A stretch of DNA of 64,000 nt from Hedera helix (GCA_947179155.2 OX359267.1:41088292-41152291); one strand, 5' to 3'. Counted from the first letter of the stretch, positions 33,364 through 46,957 are shown. Numbers and translations are program-made. The notes: generated by a model from the sequence alone, not told the origin.

Positions 33364-36300
33364 CTGGTCAAAACACGCAAAGCACAAAACAAATAAACAC
33401 ACCACAAGCTAGCTAGTGAACTTAATACTACTACTTACCAAAGTAGAAAAAAGCTAAAAAGGAGAGCATATTTGATTTCCTTGCATATATCTTCCCCGTA
33501 GACAACGGGTTTATTTTTCTTTTTTTCAACCCTCCTTTTCCCTTGTGTACGTGGAAATATATTTGATTCCTTTTCCCCCCACTCTCCTCGCTCCTCCATA
33601 CGGTCTTTATAGTAATTTCGTTGATACCAGTACATTGGTTCAATTCTTCTTTTTGCGTTACAACGGGACAGATGCGGTTATAGCTACACTCAACTCGTAC
33701 ATATACAGTTGTATTCGAATTGAAATTTAGTGTCAAATTTTAATTAATTAAATTTCAATTACATTGGATTAATTGCAAATGAGCTTCTGATTTCAATTTC
33801 AATGCTTAATATTGAGTTTTGTTGAACGTAACAAAATAATATTTATAGCATAAATGATGCATTACATGATTATATTACGTACATTAAAGATTTTACATTC
33901 GCGTTGAAATGGTAAACTTCACAATGAAAATTTTACTTCCCTCAAAGTTTAGGATAATGGTTTAATAATTCTCGTGAGACATTGGAATCATACATGTACG
34001 ATATACCAGCTATAGTACTGTATATATTAATTTTCTCATTGACTTGAGAGGAGAGAGAAATAGAGAGAGAGACCCACAAAGGTGTATTTGTTTGGTAGTA
34101 AAGAGGCAAATATTGTATGGTTAACATATGTAAACCCAGATAACTTAATGTACAAATATAAGTAAAACCTTCTAATTCCCTTTCATACTCCCAAATATTC
34201 CCTCCTAATCTTTCAAAAACTTTGTCTGGCATCTTGGATTTTATTATGTCTTCCATCACACGACCCCTCCACCCATTTAAACCCGCATCGACTCCACCAC
34301 CACCCCCACAGTGTTATGGTTTCAAAACCCTAGGCTGAATCAATGGAAATTTATTCATTTTATATATGGGGATCTTTCTTCACATATATTGCTGAGTAAT
34401 TTCTCTAGCTCTTTTAATGCTTTCTGTACTAGCTATTAACAAGCTTGGTCTAGGGTGCCTAAATCTTTATATAACCTCCTCTTTTGTCATTTTGTTAGCC
34501 TTTTTTTTTTTTTTTTCTATTTTAAAAAACTTGGGAATTTAATTATATACCTGCTGTGCCAACAATGTTACACCTTCTAGTTGTACACATTTGGTGGTTG
34601 AACGGCGCATTAAATGCATTTTTTTTGTTATATACCTTATCTAACTTTTTTTTTTTATGTACTTTTGCTTCATATTCGTATTAAGAATTAATACGAATAT
34701 TTTTATTAATTTTTAAAGGTTCAATTTCAAACATTCAAATATTTTTAAAATTTAAAATTGACATGAATTCATTTAATTTATATCAATATAATTATGAATA
34801 TCACAAATTACCTTAAAAATACTAGAAATAAGATTTATTATTTTAAAATTTTAAATAAATTATGTCAATTTAAAGTTAAAAATATCCCCATTGACTTTTA
34901 AAAAGTAAATATTGATCTTATAATTTGGTATGGAGGGAGTACTAATTTTGTTTAATCATATGTTCAACATTAATATTTCAGTATATAAATAAATTACTGG
35001 TGATTAAGTAAATAAGCAATTTTCCTATGAACCTTGTTGGGGTTGGGGGATTGAAGATAACCTCAAGGAGCCCAAAAAAGTAGCTTACCCCAAAATTATC
35101 TGAAACCTAATTCATGAACATTAAGATTCCTTTTGCCTAGTGCCATTTTATAGTTTTGTGATTATGATTTTGAATATGTTTTGGAAATTGTTATTTTTAC
35201 AAAAAAATTTTGATATTTTTACAAGGACTTACTCTCTATATTTTTTGTTTTTGTTTCATGAAAATTATAAGAAATGCATGTTATAAGGTTCACAAGAATT
35301 TAAAAATACTTTTTAAAGAAAAAGAAAAAAGAGAACAAAAATTGAATATGAAAACATAAAAGGATGGCATAACCAAACAAAACACGTTCAATGGATGAGG
35401 TTTTCACATAGCAAGTGTCACACATTCATACCGAGTTTAATTAAAAGTGAATAAAGAAGACACCAAGTGATGGCTTCAAGATTTCCTCTTGAAATTCAAA
35501 GCCATAATATCGCAACTAGAATTATCTTCTTCCTCAGAGAAAGAAATTAAATTTCACATGGACCCATTAATTGGCCGGGTAGACGACAGTTTGAAAAGAA
35601 TGTAACATGGAGGATATGGAACAGGAATAGCTTGGGGCTATATATTATACCACTTAGGAACATTTGGTGCAAATTAACTCTATACCAATACCATACAATG
35701 ACAAGTGATGCTCATTCCCATCAATCAGAACCTTATGCAGGTGCGTATCATGTAATAAAACTCTTTATAAAAGTAACCCCATTAACTCATTCTTAGCCAT
35801 GAATTGAAAATTATATTATTATAATGTTAAAAAATCAATACAAAATGTATATTTTCCCGACAACCAGAAAGAATAGTAACAGCATTTTTATCAAAAAAAA
35901 AAAGTGAAGCTATTTAACGACTAAGACCATAGCATATACAAGGCTGGATTTAGCTGTGATATTTATTCTATATATGGGGTCCACTGATTGGACGGTTGGT
36001 ATCAGAATCCACAGCATCTTGTATTTTACAATATAATTTTAAAAATAAGAAATGGGAATTTTGGAACTGACTCTATTAGTCTACTGTTTTTAGGAAGACT
36101 TATTTCCACTAATAATTGGAGTTAGGGGAGCTGGCACCGGATTTAGGCAGAATTAGGTGAGCTCTAGATATGGGTAAATTATCATTTATTAATCACCAAC
36201 GCATATTTAAACATTGAGAATTAAAACACATGTCTATTTTCATGCAATAAAAATCAAATCTTTCCTAAATGGAAAATGGACTTATTAGCCTTCACAAATT

Positions 36301-37588
36301 TCGTTGGTTTAAAGTCTAAATATATTGTTTTGCTATCTACAGTTACCAAATATTCTTATTAATTTAACGATGGTATTTGCGATACTAAACATAATTAGTA
36401 CTCGTATATTCATTTCAAGAATCGTAATTAATTGTGTTTTAGATAACATTAATGTTATATATATATAGGAGCGGAGTTACTAGTGGGCTCCTTCGATTGT
36501 AGACCGTCCCAATTTTTTATATATATATTAAATATATTATATAATTAAGTAGCTCTAAGTTAAAATAACCTTGGCTAGCCTAGCCAAATCCAAAGTGACT
36601 CTAAGTTAGAATAGTTTTAATCAGTTCAGTCCAATTTAAATTGCTGACTCCGCCCTTATATATATTTTTTGGATTATGAATTTCATCTAACAGCTTCGGT
36701 TCAAAACCAAATGGAAACAGAAAATAGTAAACACAGCTAAAGGCCATTGGACAGAAAATAATAAATAGAATGTCTCCTGCTAATCTGATTTTCTTTCTTC
36801 CTTATTATTTTTATTTTTTGCAAACAAAAAATAATAAAGATATATTATCCGAAAACATCCATAATCCAAGATACTCGGAGACTCATTACTAATCTTCTTT
36901 TCTTGCACGGGAACTTTGCAAAATATTCATGGAGCGCAGCGATGTTTGAAGCACTTTCACTACTGATTAAAGTTTCTCAAAAATAAATGTAAATACACTT
37001 TTCAAATCAGGAAATTTTATTGTAATACATTTATACCCAACTTCTCAACAAGATAAAAAAACTTTTCTCATGTTAATTTCCTAAATTCAAAATGTTAAGT
37101 TAAAATTAAATTTGAGTCACCACACCACTAGGCCTAATAGCTTTGCTTGAAATTTTATCATGAAAAATACTCACACTTCCTTGCAATGACGTCAAGTTCG
37201 TCAGAATATCACTTAGAATAAAAAAAACATACGCACAAGTCTTGTTTGTGTGACAATTCAAAATAATAGTAAGAAACAAAGAATCGTTCGATTTCCAAAT
37301 AAATGTACAAATAAAATACATGCAAGTCTTTGAAGCATTGCATATATGGTGAGCTTTGAGCTAACCCTTATGCCCATCACATAAATGTTTGTGATGTAAA
37401 AAGTCCCACCAAACTAATAATAATTTCAAAGGTTAAAGAATAAAAGAACTATCTCAGACCAAGCAGTTCTGAGCTTTTTTTAAGCAAGCAAATCGCATGA
37501 ATACAAAATATAACAATACGCCACTTTATAAGAAAAAATTCACTAGGAAACGACTCTAGATAGTTCTTTGAGTATTTAATGCTCTTTC
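33364..37588. other. KAN1 upstream region, no gene found
   Basis: This is AT-rich sequence between the KAN1 promoter and the TRIM-like stack. Small open frames (33431-33736, 33942-34259, 37106-37321) show no recognisable domain. A MITE-like copy ends at 34942. Regulatory sites of KAN1 are expected here but cannot be named from sequence alone. Confidence 0.5.
34690..34942. mobile_element. Stowaway-like MITE, copy 1 (left border uncertain)
   Basis: The right end reads TATGGAGGGAGTA, a typical Stowaway end. The interior (AAATTAAAATTGACATGAATTC-like and AATATTGATCTTATAATTT words) closely matches the copy at 61815-62076, so this is a dispersed family. The left border is not clear. Confidence 0.55.
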
Positions 37589-38536
37589 TATTGTGATATT
37601 TTATATGTGTAAGACCCCGAATTTTATAAAATATAAAATTTAATTTTTCTTCATATATATTTTTCTGAAACAGTAAGTGGTTAAATTGATAAAGTTAAAA
37701 GTTAAGGATGTTATGTGCAAATTTTATTTTGTCGGGAAATATTCATTTTGTCGGGGAATATTCGTGTCGTACGACGGCGCCGAAATAACAAATTATTGGT
37801 GGACCCCACAACGGAATATTTGTCGGATATAGAAAACGACAGAAGTAACCTTTTTAATAAAAATAGTCAACGGTGCTAACTGTTAAAATACCGGTGATAA
37901 AAGAATAGTAGCATACGGTAATTTACTGTAGCATGCGGTACTCTACAGTAGCACACGGTATTGCACAGTGTCTCATATTATTGACACCGTAACTGTTACG
38001 CATCATTTCATCGATAATTGTCACTGCATAATATTTTATATTATCAATTCAATTATTGTTGCTACACAGTATTTTGCATTATTGATTTAATAATTGTCAT
38101 TACACTGTATTTTATATCATTGAGTCAATAATTGTTGCTGCACTGTTTTTAAAATTATTGAACCTAATAATTGTCACAGTAGCAAATATACTGTAATTTA
38201 TATTATTAAATTAATAATAATCTGTAACGTGTTTATTACATTATTGTTGAATTATTGTTGTAGCATTATTTTATATGCAAGACTCACAAGAAGAATAAAT
38301 AAATAAAAAAATAATAATAATAATAATTAATTTTACTATTTGAAATAGTAACGTGAATAGTGACATGAATAGTGACGTGAATAGTAATGTGAATAGTAAG
38401 AAACATGTGGGACCCACTGTGGGGCCCACATGAAATGTGAGAAATGTGTTTTGCTAGATGGTTGGTGGAGGCTGTTGTGCAGCCTCTGCTGAATTTTTTT
38501 TATTTCACCTACCGCGCATAGTAACTTCTTTTCTCC

Positions 38537-38545
38537 TATAAATAG
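38537..38545 (+). promoter_or_regulatory. TATA box of the 5' LTR
   Basis: TATAAATAG in the context TTCTCCTATAAATAGCTTG, the expected U3/R promoter of the element. The same sequence is in the 3' LTR at 44765-44773 and is deleted from the solo LTR at 48360-50886. Confidence 0.7.
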
Positions 38546-39132
38546 CTTGTTCAGCTGAATAGAAAAATCACACCTAAAACATAAAAATTTTCTATAAGAA
38601 TTTTATAAGTTTTCTCTGAGAATAGTAAGGTTATTTTGAGAGTTTGAAAGCCAAAAGAAGTGCAGAAAATTTTCAAGTAAGTCTTTTATTAAAGAGTAGT
38701 AATTTCATAAATTCCTATTTTTCACGGTATTCACAAATCTTTCCTTAGAAGACTCTTCTTTAAGAAGATTCATTTTTAAAAACTTTCTTTGGAAGATTTA
38801 TTTTGAAATATTATTTTAAAAACTATTTTAAAGTTGTTATATTATACTACAAAAATTATGTTAAAAATATATAATTTTGATAGTTCATAATATATGAATT
38901 ATCATACACCTTGAAATTTATATGTGGTAATTACTAATTTTATTAAAAATATATAGGTTGATCAACCTCATTTAAATCAATATCCAGTCACGTGTTAAGG
39001 TAAGGGGTATCACTCTTTTCATCATCATAAATGGATATTATTTTATTTCTTACTTGAAGGGATTATCATTCTTTGATTCTCGAAATTAATATCGTTTCTT
39101 TCTTGTGCCATTTACTTCCATGTATTAAATTG

Positions 39133-39390
39133 TGGGAATAACCTTACGGCGCAGTTTACCGCCTGTTGGTGAATAACCTTTTGTATTCATTCCTTATTAA
39201 TCTTTGAGAATAACCTTACGGTGCGAATTATCGCCTGTTTGGTGAATAACTCTTCGTATTCAAATTGATGAGAATAACCTTACGGCGCAGATTATCGCCT
39301 GTTTGGTGAAGAACTATTCGTATTCAAATTGATGGGAATAACCTTACGGTGCGGATTACCGCCTGATGGTGAATAACCCTTTTTATTTGT
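39133..39390 (+). repeat. Four-unit tandem repeat in the LTR
   Basis: Units start at about 39135, 39207, 39270 and 39333. The core AATAACCTTACGGNGC, then a variable step, then CGCCTG and TGGTGAATAAC is kept in all. The 3' LTR has the same array at about 45363-45605. Confidence 0.85.
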
Positions 39391-40745
39391 CTCGTGTGGA
39401 AATAATTTGTCTACACGAATTATCACATGACACTTTTATTCCATATTCGTAAGTGATATCATTTTCCTTTATACTCATAAGGGATACCATATTTTTCATC
39501 TTCCATTATTCAAACTTACTATGGTAAGGGATATTAATTCCCTTCACCTTTTGTTAATCAAACCTGCTACGGTAAGGGATATTATTTTCTTTCATACACC
39601 TAAATCGAAACTTATTATGGAACTATTGCTTCTATAATTCCTGAAAATATTATATGTTCCATAATAGTTGAATTTCATTATTTCAACTGAACCTTCCTAT
39701 TTTCTGAACATTTCTATTGAACTGTAATCGTTATTCTGAATTGTGGATCTTGAATATCATTTTTAAATTTCACTCCACATCATGTTGGCACTTTGGACAT
39801 TATTTGAATCTGTACAAAGTAAACTTCCGATACTTATTGTTTATCCTGTTCTTCTGTTCATCATTTGTATCACTGTTATTTGTATTAATCATTAAGAATC
39901 AAGCTGTTGTAAATATCTGTGGCCGGGGGCACAGATGTGATATAATTGTTGAACAGATGATAGGTTAAAGGCGATATACTAGGTTAAAGGCGATACATCT
40001 GTTCGGTGTCTTTTATGGCACGTGGTGAATGTTCTCTTTGGCCCGTAGTGCAAAGATGAACTGTTGATTGGTATGATTATGACCAAAGGCTGAATCTGGT
40101 ATAATCATGTGGTCATAATCATGACCATTGGTGTTATATTGAATGTCTTTGGCCCGTAGTGCAAAGATGAACTGTTGATCTGCAGGATTATGACCAGGAA
40201 CTGTGAAGTTGCATTATCTTGACTAATGGTATTTCAGATGATAAAAGTTGATGATATTTTTACTAAAAAGAGAAGCGAGTGGACATTATAGTCTACATTA
40301 TTCTTCTAATAGATTGCTCATTCCGCTGCTATTATTGATCTGAACATTGTTTAAGAATTTAACTACAGTTTTTGATATAAACCTTGTAGTCTATTGTATT
40401 CAGAACTCAACTGTTGAAGACTAATGATAATTTATTCGTCATTATCTTAGTCATGATATTTCTTACTGGGATATTTGAGCTCACCCTTTCTTTTGTTCCA
40501 TTGTTTTTCAACAGGAGATGAAAACGTAACGGGGTCTAGCCGGGGGATGGAGTGAGAGTCCGAGGAATAGCTATCATAGTCTTCACGTGTTGTAAAATAG
40601 TGTGACAATAATAGTGAAGACTTAGTTGTGTATTATTATTATACACTGTATTGTTGTACGTTGTGCTTTGTGGTAATAATTTTGTTGTAGTCTTTTGACG
40701 ACTCAAGTTTGGGCTGTGTAGGCCTAGATTTGGGGGCGTCACAGT

Positions 40746-40757
40746 TGGTATCAGAGC
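40746..40757 (+). other. Primer binding site, initiator methionine tRNA type
   Basis: TGGTATCAGAGC starts two bases after the 5' LTR end. It is the common plant primer site complementary to the 3' end of initiator Met tRNA and fixes the plus orientation. Confidence 0.9.
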
Positions 40758-40888
40758 TTAGGGATATGGTCTTTAATGGAGATCTGGGGTTAGAACTAGG
40801 AGGGGAGAGACGAATAGAATCAGTCACTAGTGCGTCCTACCTAAATTAGATTTTTATCTAATGAATTGATTTGAATATAGGGACATGA

Positions 40889-43741
40889 AGTGATGAGTCA
40901 GTTTGTGAGTTTCCTGACGTTTTTCCTGAAGAACTTCCTGGCTTACCCCCAAACCGTGAAATTGAATTTTGTATTGATCTTGAACCCGGTACCAAGTCCA
41001 TTTCCAAAGCCCCATACCGAATGGCTCCCATTGAACTTCAAGAGTTAAAAGTCCAACTACAGGAATTGTTGGATACCGGTTTCATTCATCCGAATGCATC
41101 ACCTTGGGGTGCTCCTGTTCTATTTGTGAAGAAGAAAGATGGGAGTATGAGATTGTGCATTGACTATCGAGAATTGAACCATGTCACCATAAAAAACATG
41201 TACCCGTTGCCTCGGATCGATGACATGTTTGATCAATTACAAGGTGCTCAACATTTCTCAAAGATTGATCTCCGTTCTGGATATCATCAGTTAAAGGTTA
41301 AAGCTGAGGACATTCCAAAGACTGCTTTCAGAACTCGTTATGGGTATTATGAGTTTTTAGTCATGCCTTTTGGACTAATCAATGCTCCTGCAGCTTTCAT
41401 GGACATGATGAACCGAATATTCAAGGAATATTTGGATCATTTTGTGGTTGTCTTTATTGATGACATCCTCATATACTCTAAGAGTCGCGAGGATCATGAA
41501 CAACACCTGAGATTGATACTCCAAAAGCTCCGTGAGAATAAATTATATGCCAAGTTGAAGAAGTGTGAGTTCTGGCTTGAGGAGGTCACGTTTCTTGAGC
41601 ATGTGATTTCTAGTCAAGGAATATCAGTCGATCCTGCGAAGATTGAAACGGTGCTAAATTGGGAACAACCCAAGACAGTAACCGAAGTCCGAAGTTTTCT
41701 GGGCCTAGCTGGTTATTATCGGAGATTCGTAGAAGGATTTTCTCGAATCGCCACTCCATTAACTCAGCTTACTCGGAAAAGCACAAAATTCATATGGAGC
41801 GAGGAATGCGAGAAAAGTTTCCAAGAACTCAAGAGGAGACTGGTTTCAGCTCCTGTTCTGACCATTCCATCAGGATCAGGAGAATTCGTCATATATAGCG
41901 ATGCTTCAGGCAAAGGTCTAGGCTGTGTCCTTATGCAACATGGAAAGGTTATAGCCTATGCCTCTCGACAACTCAAAGATTATGAGAAAAATTATCCTAC
42001 TCATGATCTAGAGTTAGCAGCAGTCGTTTTCGCGTTGAAGATCTGGAGACACTACTTGTACGGAGAAAAAGTGGATATCTATACGGATCATAAAAGTCTC
42101 AAGTATTTCTTCACCCAGAAGGAACTCAACATGCGACAACGACGTTGACTTGAGCTGTTGAAGGATTACGACCATACAATCCAGTATCACCCGGGAAAGG
42201 CGAACGTTGTAGCTGACGCTTTGAGCAGAAGATCTTATGCGAGTACAAATGCACTGTTGACAACACAAAAGTGTATTTTGTACGACTTGCAAAAGATGGA
42301 GATAGAGCTAAAGACACCAGGGACCTACTCGAAGATTGCTCACGTGCGAGTAGAACCAGCTTTAATGGATAAAATTAAAGCTGCTCAAGCTACCGATCCA
42401 GAACTGATGAACATGATGAAGAAAGTACAAGAAGGTGCCATCCCCGAAGCAAGAATCGACGAGACAGGAATACTTCGAGTTAACTCTCGACTCTGTGTTC
42501 CTAACGATCCTGAATTGAAGCATAAAATCATGATGGAGGCACACAACACGCCGTTTGCAATCCACCCAGGAGGTACCAAGATGTATCGAGATCTTCGACA
42601 TACATTTTGGTGGAACAATATGAAAAGGGAGATTGCAGAGTTTATCTCAAGGTGCCTAACTTGTCAACATGTCAAGGCAGAGCATCAAGTACCTAAGGGT
42701 CCATTACAACCACTTGAGGTTCCCGAATGGAAGTGGGAACACATCAATATGGATTTCGTGACGGGTCTTCCCAAAGTTTCTCAAGGTTTAGATGCAATTT
42801 GGGTCATCGTAGATAGATTGACCAAATTCGCTCATTTCTTGCCTATACGAGAAAACTTTTCACTTGAACGTCTTGTCGTTATATACATAAATGAGATCGT
42901 GAGATTGCATGGCATGCCAGTTTCCATAGTTTCTGATCGAGATCCTAGATTCACTTCACGCTTTTGGATCAGTCTACAAAAAACTATGGGCATTGAACTA
43001 CGTTTTAGTTCAGCATACCATCCTCAAACGGACGGACAATCGGAAAGGACGATCCAGACCCTCGAAGATCTATTGAGACTTTGTGTATTAGACTTCAAAG
43101 GAAGTTGGGATAAGTACTTGCCATTGGTGGAATTTTCTTACAACAACAGTTACCAAGCAAGCATAGGCATGGCTCCATTCGAGGCTTTGTATGGAAGGAA
43201 GTGTCGCTCTCCAATATGTTGGAATGAGGTAGGAGAAGCAAAATTGTTGGGACCCGAATTGGTACGCTTGACGACCGAAAAGATCCAAATGATCCGACAA
43301 CGAATACAGACAACACAAGAACGACAAAAGAGTTATGATGATCTTCATCGGAGAGATGAGAGATTCAACGTCGGAGATCATGTATTCTTACGTGTTTCTC
43401 CATGGAAAGGAGTTACGAGATTCGGAAAGAGAGGAAAGCTTAACCCTCGATTTATTGGACCATTTGAAATCCTCGATCGAGTAGGAACCGTAGCCTACAG
43501 ACTAGTTTTACCACCAAGTATGTCTCGCATCCATAATGTTTTTCACATATCTATGTTACGTAAATATGTGAAGGACCCAAACCACGTCATTGAGTTAGAA
43601 CCGGACGTTATAGAAGAGGATTTAACGTACGAGGAGGTACCTGTTAAGATCCTTGATAAGAAGGAGCAGATTCTACGCTCAAAGGTTATACCTCAAGTTA
43701 AGGTTTTATGGAGGAACCAAGATATTGAGGAAATGACCTAG
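40889..43741 (+). pseudogene. Ty3/gypsy pol (RT, RNase H, integrase) with internal stop codons
   Basis: One frame is open from 40889 except for a TGA at 42146-42148 and a TAG at 43739-43741. The 5' edge is a deletion joint: leader sequence runs straight into EFPDVFPEELPGLPP, the spacer before RT, so gag, protease and any start context are missing. RT motifs are SPWGAPVLFVKKKDGS, RLCIDYRELN, HFSKIDLRSGYHQL and VVFIDDILIYS (catalytic DD at 41459-41464). RNase H shows IYSDASGKGLGCVLMQ and TDHKSLKYFF. The integrase has an H-H-C-C finger (CLTCQH), DFVTGLP, SDRDPRF and YHPQTDGQSER. Both stops stand where the family usually has tryptophan (before LELLKDYDH and before ELESEM), as recalled, which fits G-to-A changes. 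An altered chromodomain-like tail may lie at the end. Confidence 0.93.
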
Positions 43742-43822
43742 GAGCTAGAATCCGAGATGAAATCTAAATATCCTTACCTCTTCGAAATGCCAGGTACGTC
43801 AATTTCGGGGACGAAATTTCAT

Positions 43823-43833
43823 AAGGAGGGGAT
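43823..43833 (+). other. Polypurine tract of the gypsy element
   Basis: AAGGAGGGGAT lies just before the 3' LTR start at 43836 and primes plus-strand synthesis. Confidence 0.8.
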
Positions 43834-43835
43834 GT

Positions 43836-46800
43836 TGTAAGACCCCGAATTTTATGAAACATAAAATTTAATTTTTCTTCATATATATTTTTCTGAAACA
43901 GTAAATGGTTAAATCGATAAAGTTAAAAGTTAAGGATGTTATGTGCAAATTTTATTTTGCCGGGGAATATTCGTTTTGTCGGGGAATATTCGTGTCGTAC
44001 GACGGCGCCGAAATAACAAATTATTGGTGGACCCCATAACGGAATATTTGTCGGATATAGAAAACGACAGAAGTAACCTTTTTAATAAAAATAGTCAACG
44101 GTGCTAACTGTTAAAATACCGGTGATAAAAGAATAGTAGCATACGGTAATTTACTGTAGCATGCGGTACTCTACAGTAGCACACGGTATTGCACAGTGTC
44201 TCATATTATTGACACCGTAACTGTTACGCATCATTTCATCGATAATTGTCACTGCATAATATTTTATATTATCAATTCAATTATTGTTGCTACACAGTAT
44301 TTTGCATTATTGATTTAATAATTGTCATTACACTGTATTTTATATCATTGAGTCAATAATTGTTGCTGCACTGTTTTTAAAATTATTGAACCTAATAATT
44401 GTCACAGTAGCAAATATACTGTAATTTATATTATTAAATTAATAATAATCTGTAACATTTTTATTACATTATTGTTGAATTATTGTTGTAGCATTATTTT
44501 ATATGCAAGACTCACAAGAAGAATAAATAAATAAAAAAATAATAATAATAATAATTAATTTTACTATTTGAAATAGTAACGTGAATAGTGACATGAATAG
44601 TGACGTGAATAGTAATGTGAATAGTAAGAAACATGTGGGACCCACTGTGGGGCCCACATGAAATGTGAGAAATGTGTTTTGCTAGATGGTTGGTGGAGGC
44701 TGTTGTGCAGCCTCTGCTGAATTTTTTTTATTTCACCTACCGCGCATAGTAACTTCTTTTCTCCTATAAATAGCTTGTTCAGCTGAATAGAAAAATCACA
44801 CCTAAAACATAAAAATTTTCTATAAGAATTTTATAAGTTTTCTCTGAGAATAGTAAGGTTATTTTGAGAGTTTGAAAGCCAAAAGAAGTGCAGAAAATTT
44901 TCAAGTAAGTCTTTTATTAAAGAGTAGTAATTTCATAAATTCCTATTTTTCACGGTATTCACAAATCTTTCCTTAGAAGACTCTTCTTTAAGAAGATTCA
45001 TTTTTAAAAACTTTCTTTGGAAGATTTATTTTGAAATATTATTTTAAAAACTATTTTAAAGTTGTTATATTATACTACAAAAATTATGTTAAAAATATAT
45101 AATTTTGATAGTTCATAATATATGAATTATCATACACCTTGAAATTTATATGTGGTAATTACTAATTTTATTAAAAATATATAGGTTGATCAACCTCATT
45201 TAAATCAATATCCAGTCACGTGTTAAGGTAAGGGGTATCACTCTTTTCATCATCATAAATGGATATTATTTTATTTCTTACTTGAAGGGATTATCATTCT
45301 TTGATTCTCGAAATTAATATCGTTTCTTTCTTGTGCCATTTACTTCCATGTATTAAATTGTGGGAATAACCTTACGGCGCAGTTTACCGCCTGTTGGTGA
45401 ATAACCTTTTGTATTCATTCCTTATTAATCTTTGAGAATAACCTTACGGTGCGAATTATCGCCTGTTTGGTGAATAACTCTTCGTATTCAAATTGATGGG
45501 AATAACCTTACGGCGCAGATTATCGCCTGTTTGGTGAATAACTATTCGTATTCAAATTGATGGGAATAACCTTACGGCGCGGATTACCGCCTGATGGTGA
45601 ATAACCCTTTTTATTTGTCTCGTGTGGAAATAATTTATCTACACGAATTATCACATGACACTTTTATTCCATATTCGTAAGTGATATCATTTTCCTTTAT
45701 ACTCATAAGGGATACCATATTTTTCATCTTCCATTATTCAAACTTACTATGGTAAGGGATATTAATTCCCTTCACCTTTTGTTAATCAAACCTGCTACGG
45801 TAAGGGATATTATTTTCTTTCATACACCTAAATCAAAACTTATTATGGAACTATTGCTTCTATAATTCCTGAAAATATTATATGTTCCATAATATTTGAA
45901 TTTCATTATTTCAACTGAACCTTCCTATTTTCTGAACATTTCTATTGAACTGTAATCGTTATTCTGAACTGTGGATCTTGAATATCATTTTTAAATTTCA
46001 CTCCACATCATGTTGGCACTTTGGACATTATTTGAATCTGCACAAAGTAAACTTCCGATACTTATTGTTTATCCTGTTCTTCTGTTCATCATTTCTATCA
46101 CTGTTATTTGTATTAATCATTAAGAATCAAGCTGTTGTAAATATATGTGGCCGGGGGCACAGATGTGATATAATTGTTGAACAGATGATAGGTTAAAGGC
46201 GATATACTAGGTTAAAGGCGATACATCTGTTCGGTGTCTTTTATGGCACGTGGTGAATGTTCTCTTTGGCCCGTAGTGCAAAGATGAACTGTTGATTGGT
46301 ATGATTATGACCAAAGGCTGAATCTGGTATAATCATGACCATTGGTGTTATATTGAATGTCTTTGGCCCGTAGTGCAAAGATGAACTGTTGAGCTGCAGG
46401 ATTATGACCAGGAACTGTGAAGTTGCATTATCTTGACTAATGGTATTTCAGATGATAAAAGTTGATGATATTTTTACTAAAAAGAGAAGCGAGTGGACAT
46501 TATAGTCTACATTATTCTTCTAATAGATTGCTCATTCCGCTGCTATTATTGATCTGAACATTGTTTAAGAATTTAACTACAGTTTTTGATATAAACCTTG
46601 TAGTCTATTGTATTCAGAACTCAACTGTTGAAGACTAATGATAATTTATTCGTCATTATCTTAGTCATGATATTTCTTACTGGGCTATTTGAGCTCACCC
46701 TTTCTTTTGTTCCATTGTTTTTCAACAGGAGATAAAAACGTAACGGGGTCTAGCCGGGGGATGGAGTGAGAGTCCGAGGAATAGCTATCATAGTCTTCAC

Positions 46801-46957
46801 GTGTTGTAAAATAGTGTGACAATAATAGTGAAGACTTAGTTGTGTATTATTATTATACACTGTATTGTTGTACGTTGTGCTTTGTGGTAATAATTTTGTT
46901 GTAGTCTTTTGACGACTCAAGTTTGGGCTGTGTAGGCCTAGATTTGGGGGCGTCACA
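43836..46957 (+). repeat. 3' LTR of the gypsy element
   Basis: It is the near-identical partner of 37608-40743. The TATA box is at 44765-44773 and the four-unit array at about 45363-45605. Confidence 0.92.

Larger units (their letters stand above)
37608..40743 (+). repeat. 5' LTR of the gypsy element
   Basis: It begins TGTAAGACCCCG and ends GGCGTCACA. The TATA box TATAAATAG is at 38537-38545, followed by a probable start region. Positions 39133-39390 hold four tandem units of 63-72 bases (AATAACCTTACGG, then TTACCGCCTG, then GGTGAATAAC). The frame at 39717-39968 is duplicated in the other LTR and is not a gene. Confidence 0.92.
37608..46957 (+). mobile_element. Ty3/gypsy LTR retrotransposon lacking gag and protease, near-identical 3.1-kb LTRs
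   Basis: The target duplication is a perfect ATATG, at 37603-37607 and 46958-46962. LTRs are 37608-40743 (3,136 bp) and 43836-46957 (3,122 bp). The 14-bp difference is one deletion inside a short duplication (TAATCATG region, 40106-40140 against 46330). By eye about twenty substitutions separate them, roughly 99 per cent identity, so this is one of the youngest insertions here. The primer site is TGGTATCAGAGC (40746-40757) and the polypurine tract lies at 43823-43833. Only pol from RT onwards is left. Long LTRs and the RT sequence suggest a Del/Tekay-type chromovirus, which is a recalled assignment. Confidence 0.92.

Noticed and set aside
32896..33405. 169-codon minus-strand frame with a proline run
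   Set aside because: It is a product of the C33 run and pyrimidine-rich KAN1 leader, without any domain.
37103..37321. 71-codon minus-strand frame upstream of the TRIM-like stack
   Set aside because: No domain, no splice or promoter support, AT-rich composition like the surroundings.
39717..39968. 83-codon frame found twice (also 45945-46196)
   Set aside because: It is inside both LTRs of the gypsy element, has no recognised domain, and the duplication is explained by the LTRs.
42014..42618. Minus-strand frames opposite pol
   Set aside because: Shadows of the pol frame without their own homology. The same applies to 43088-43381.
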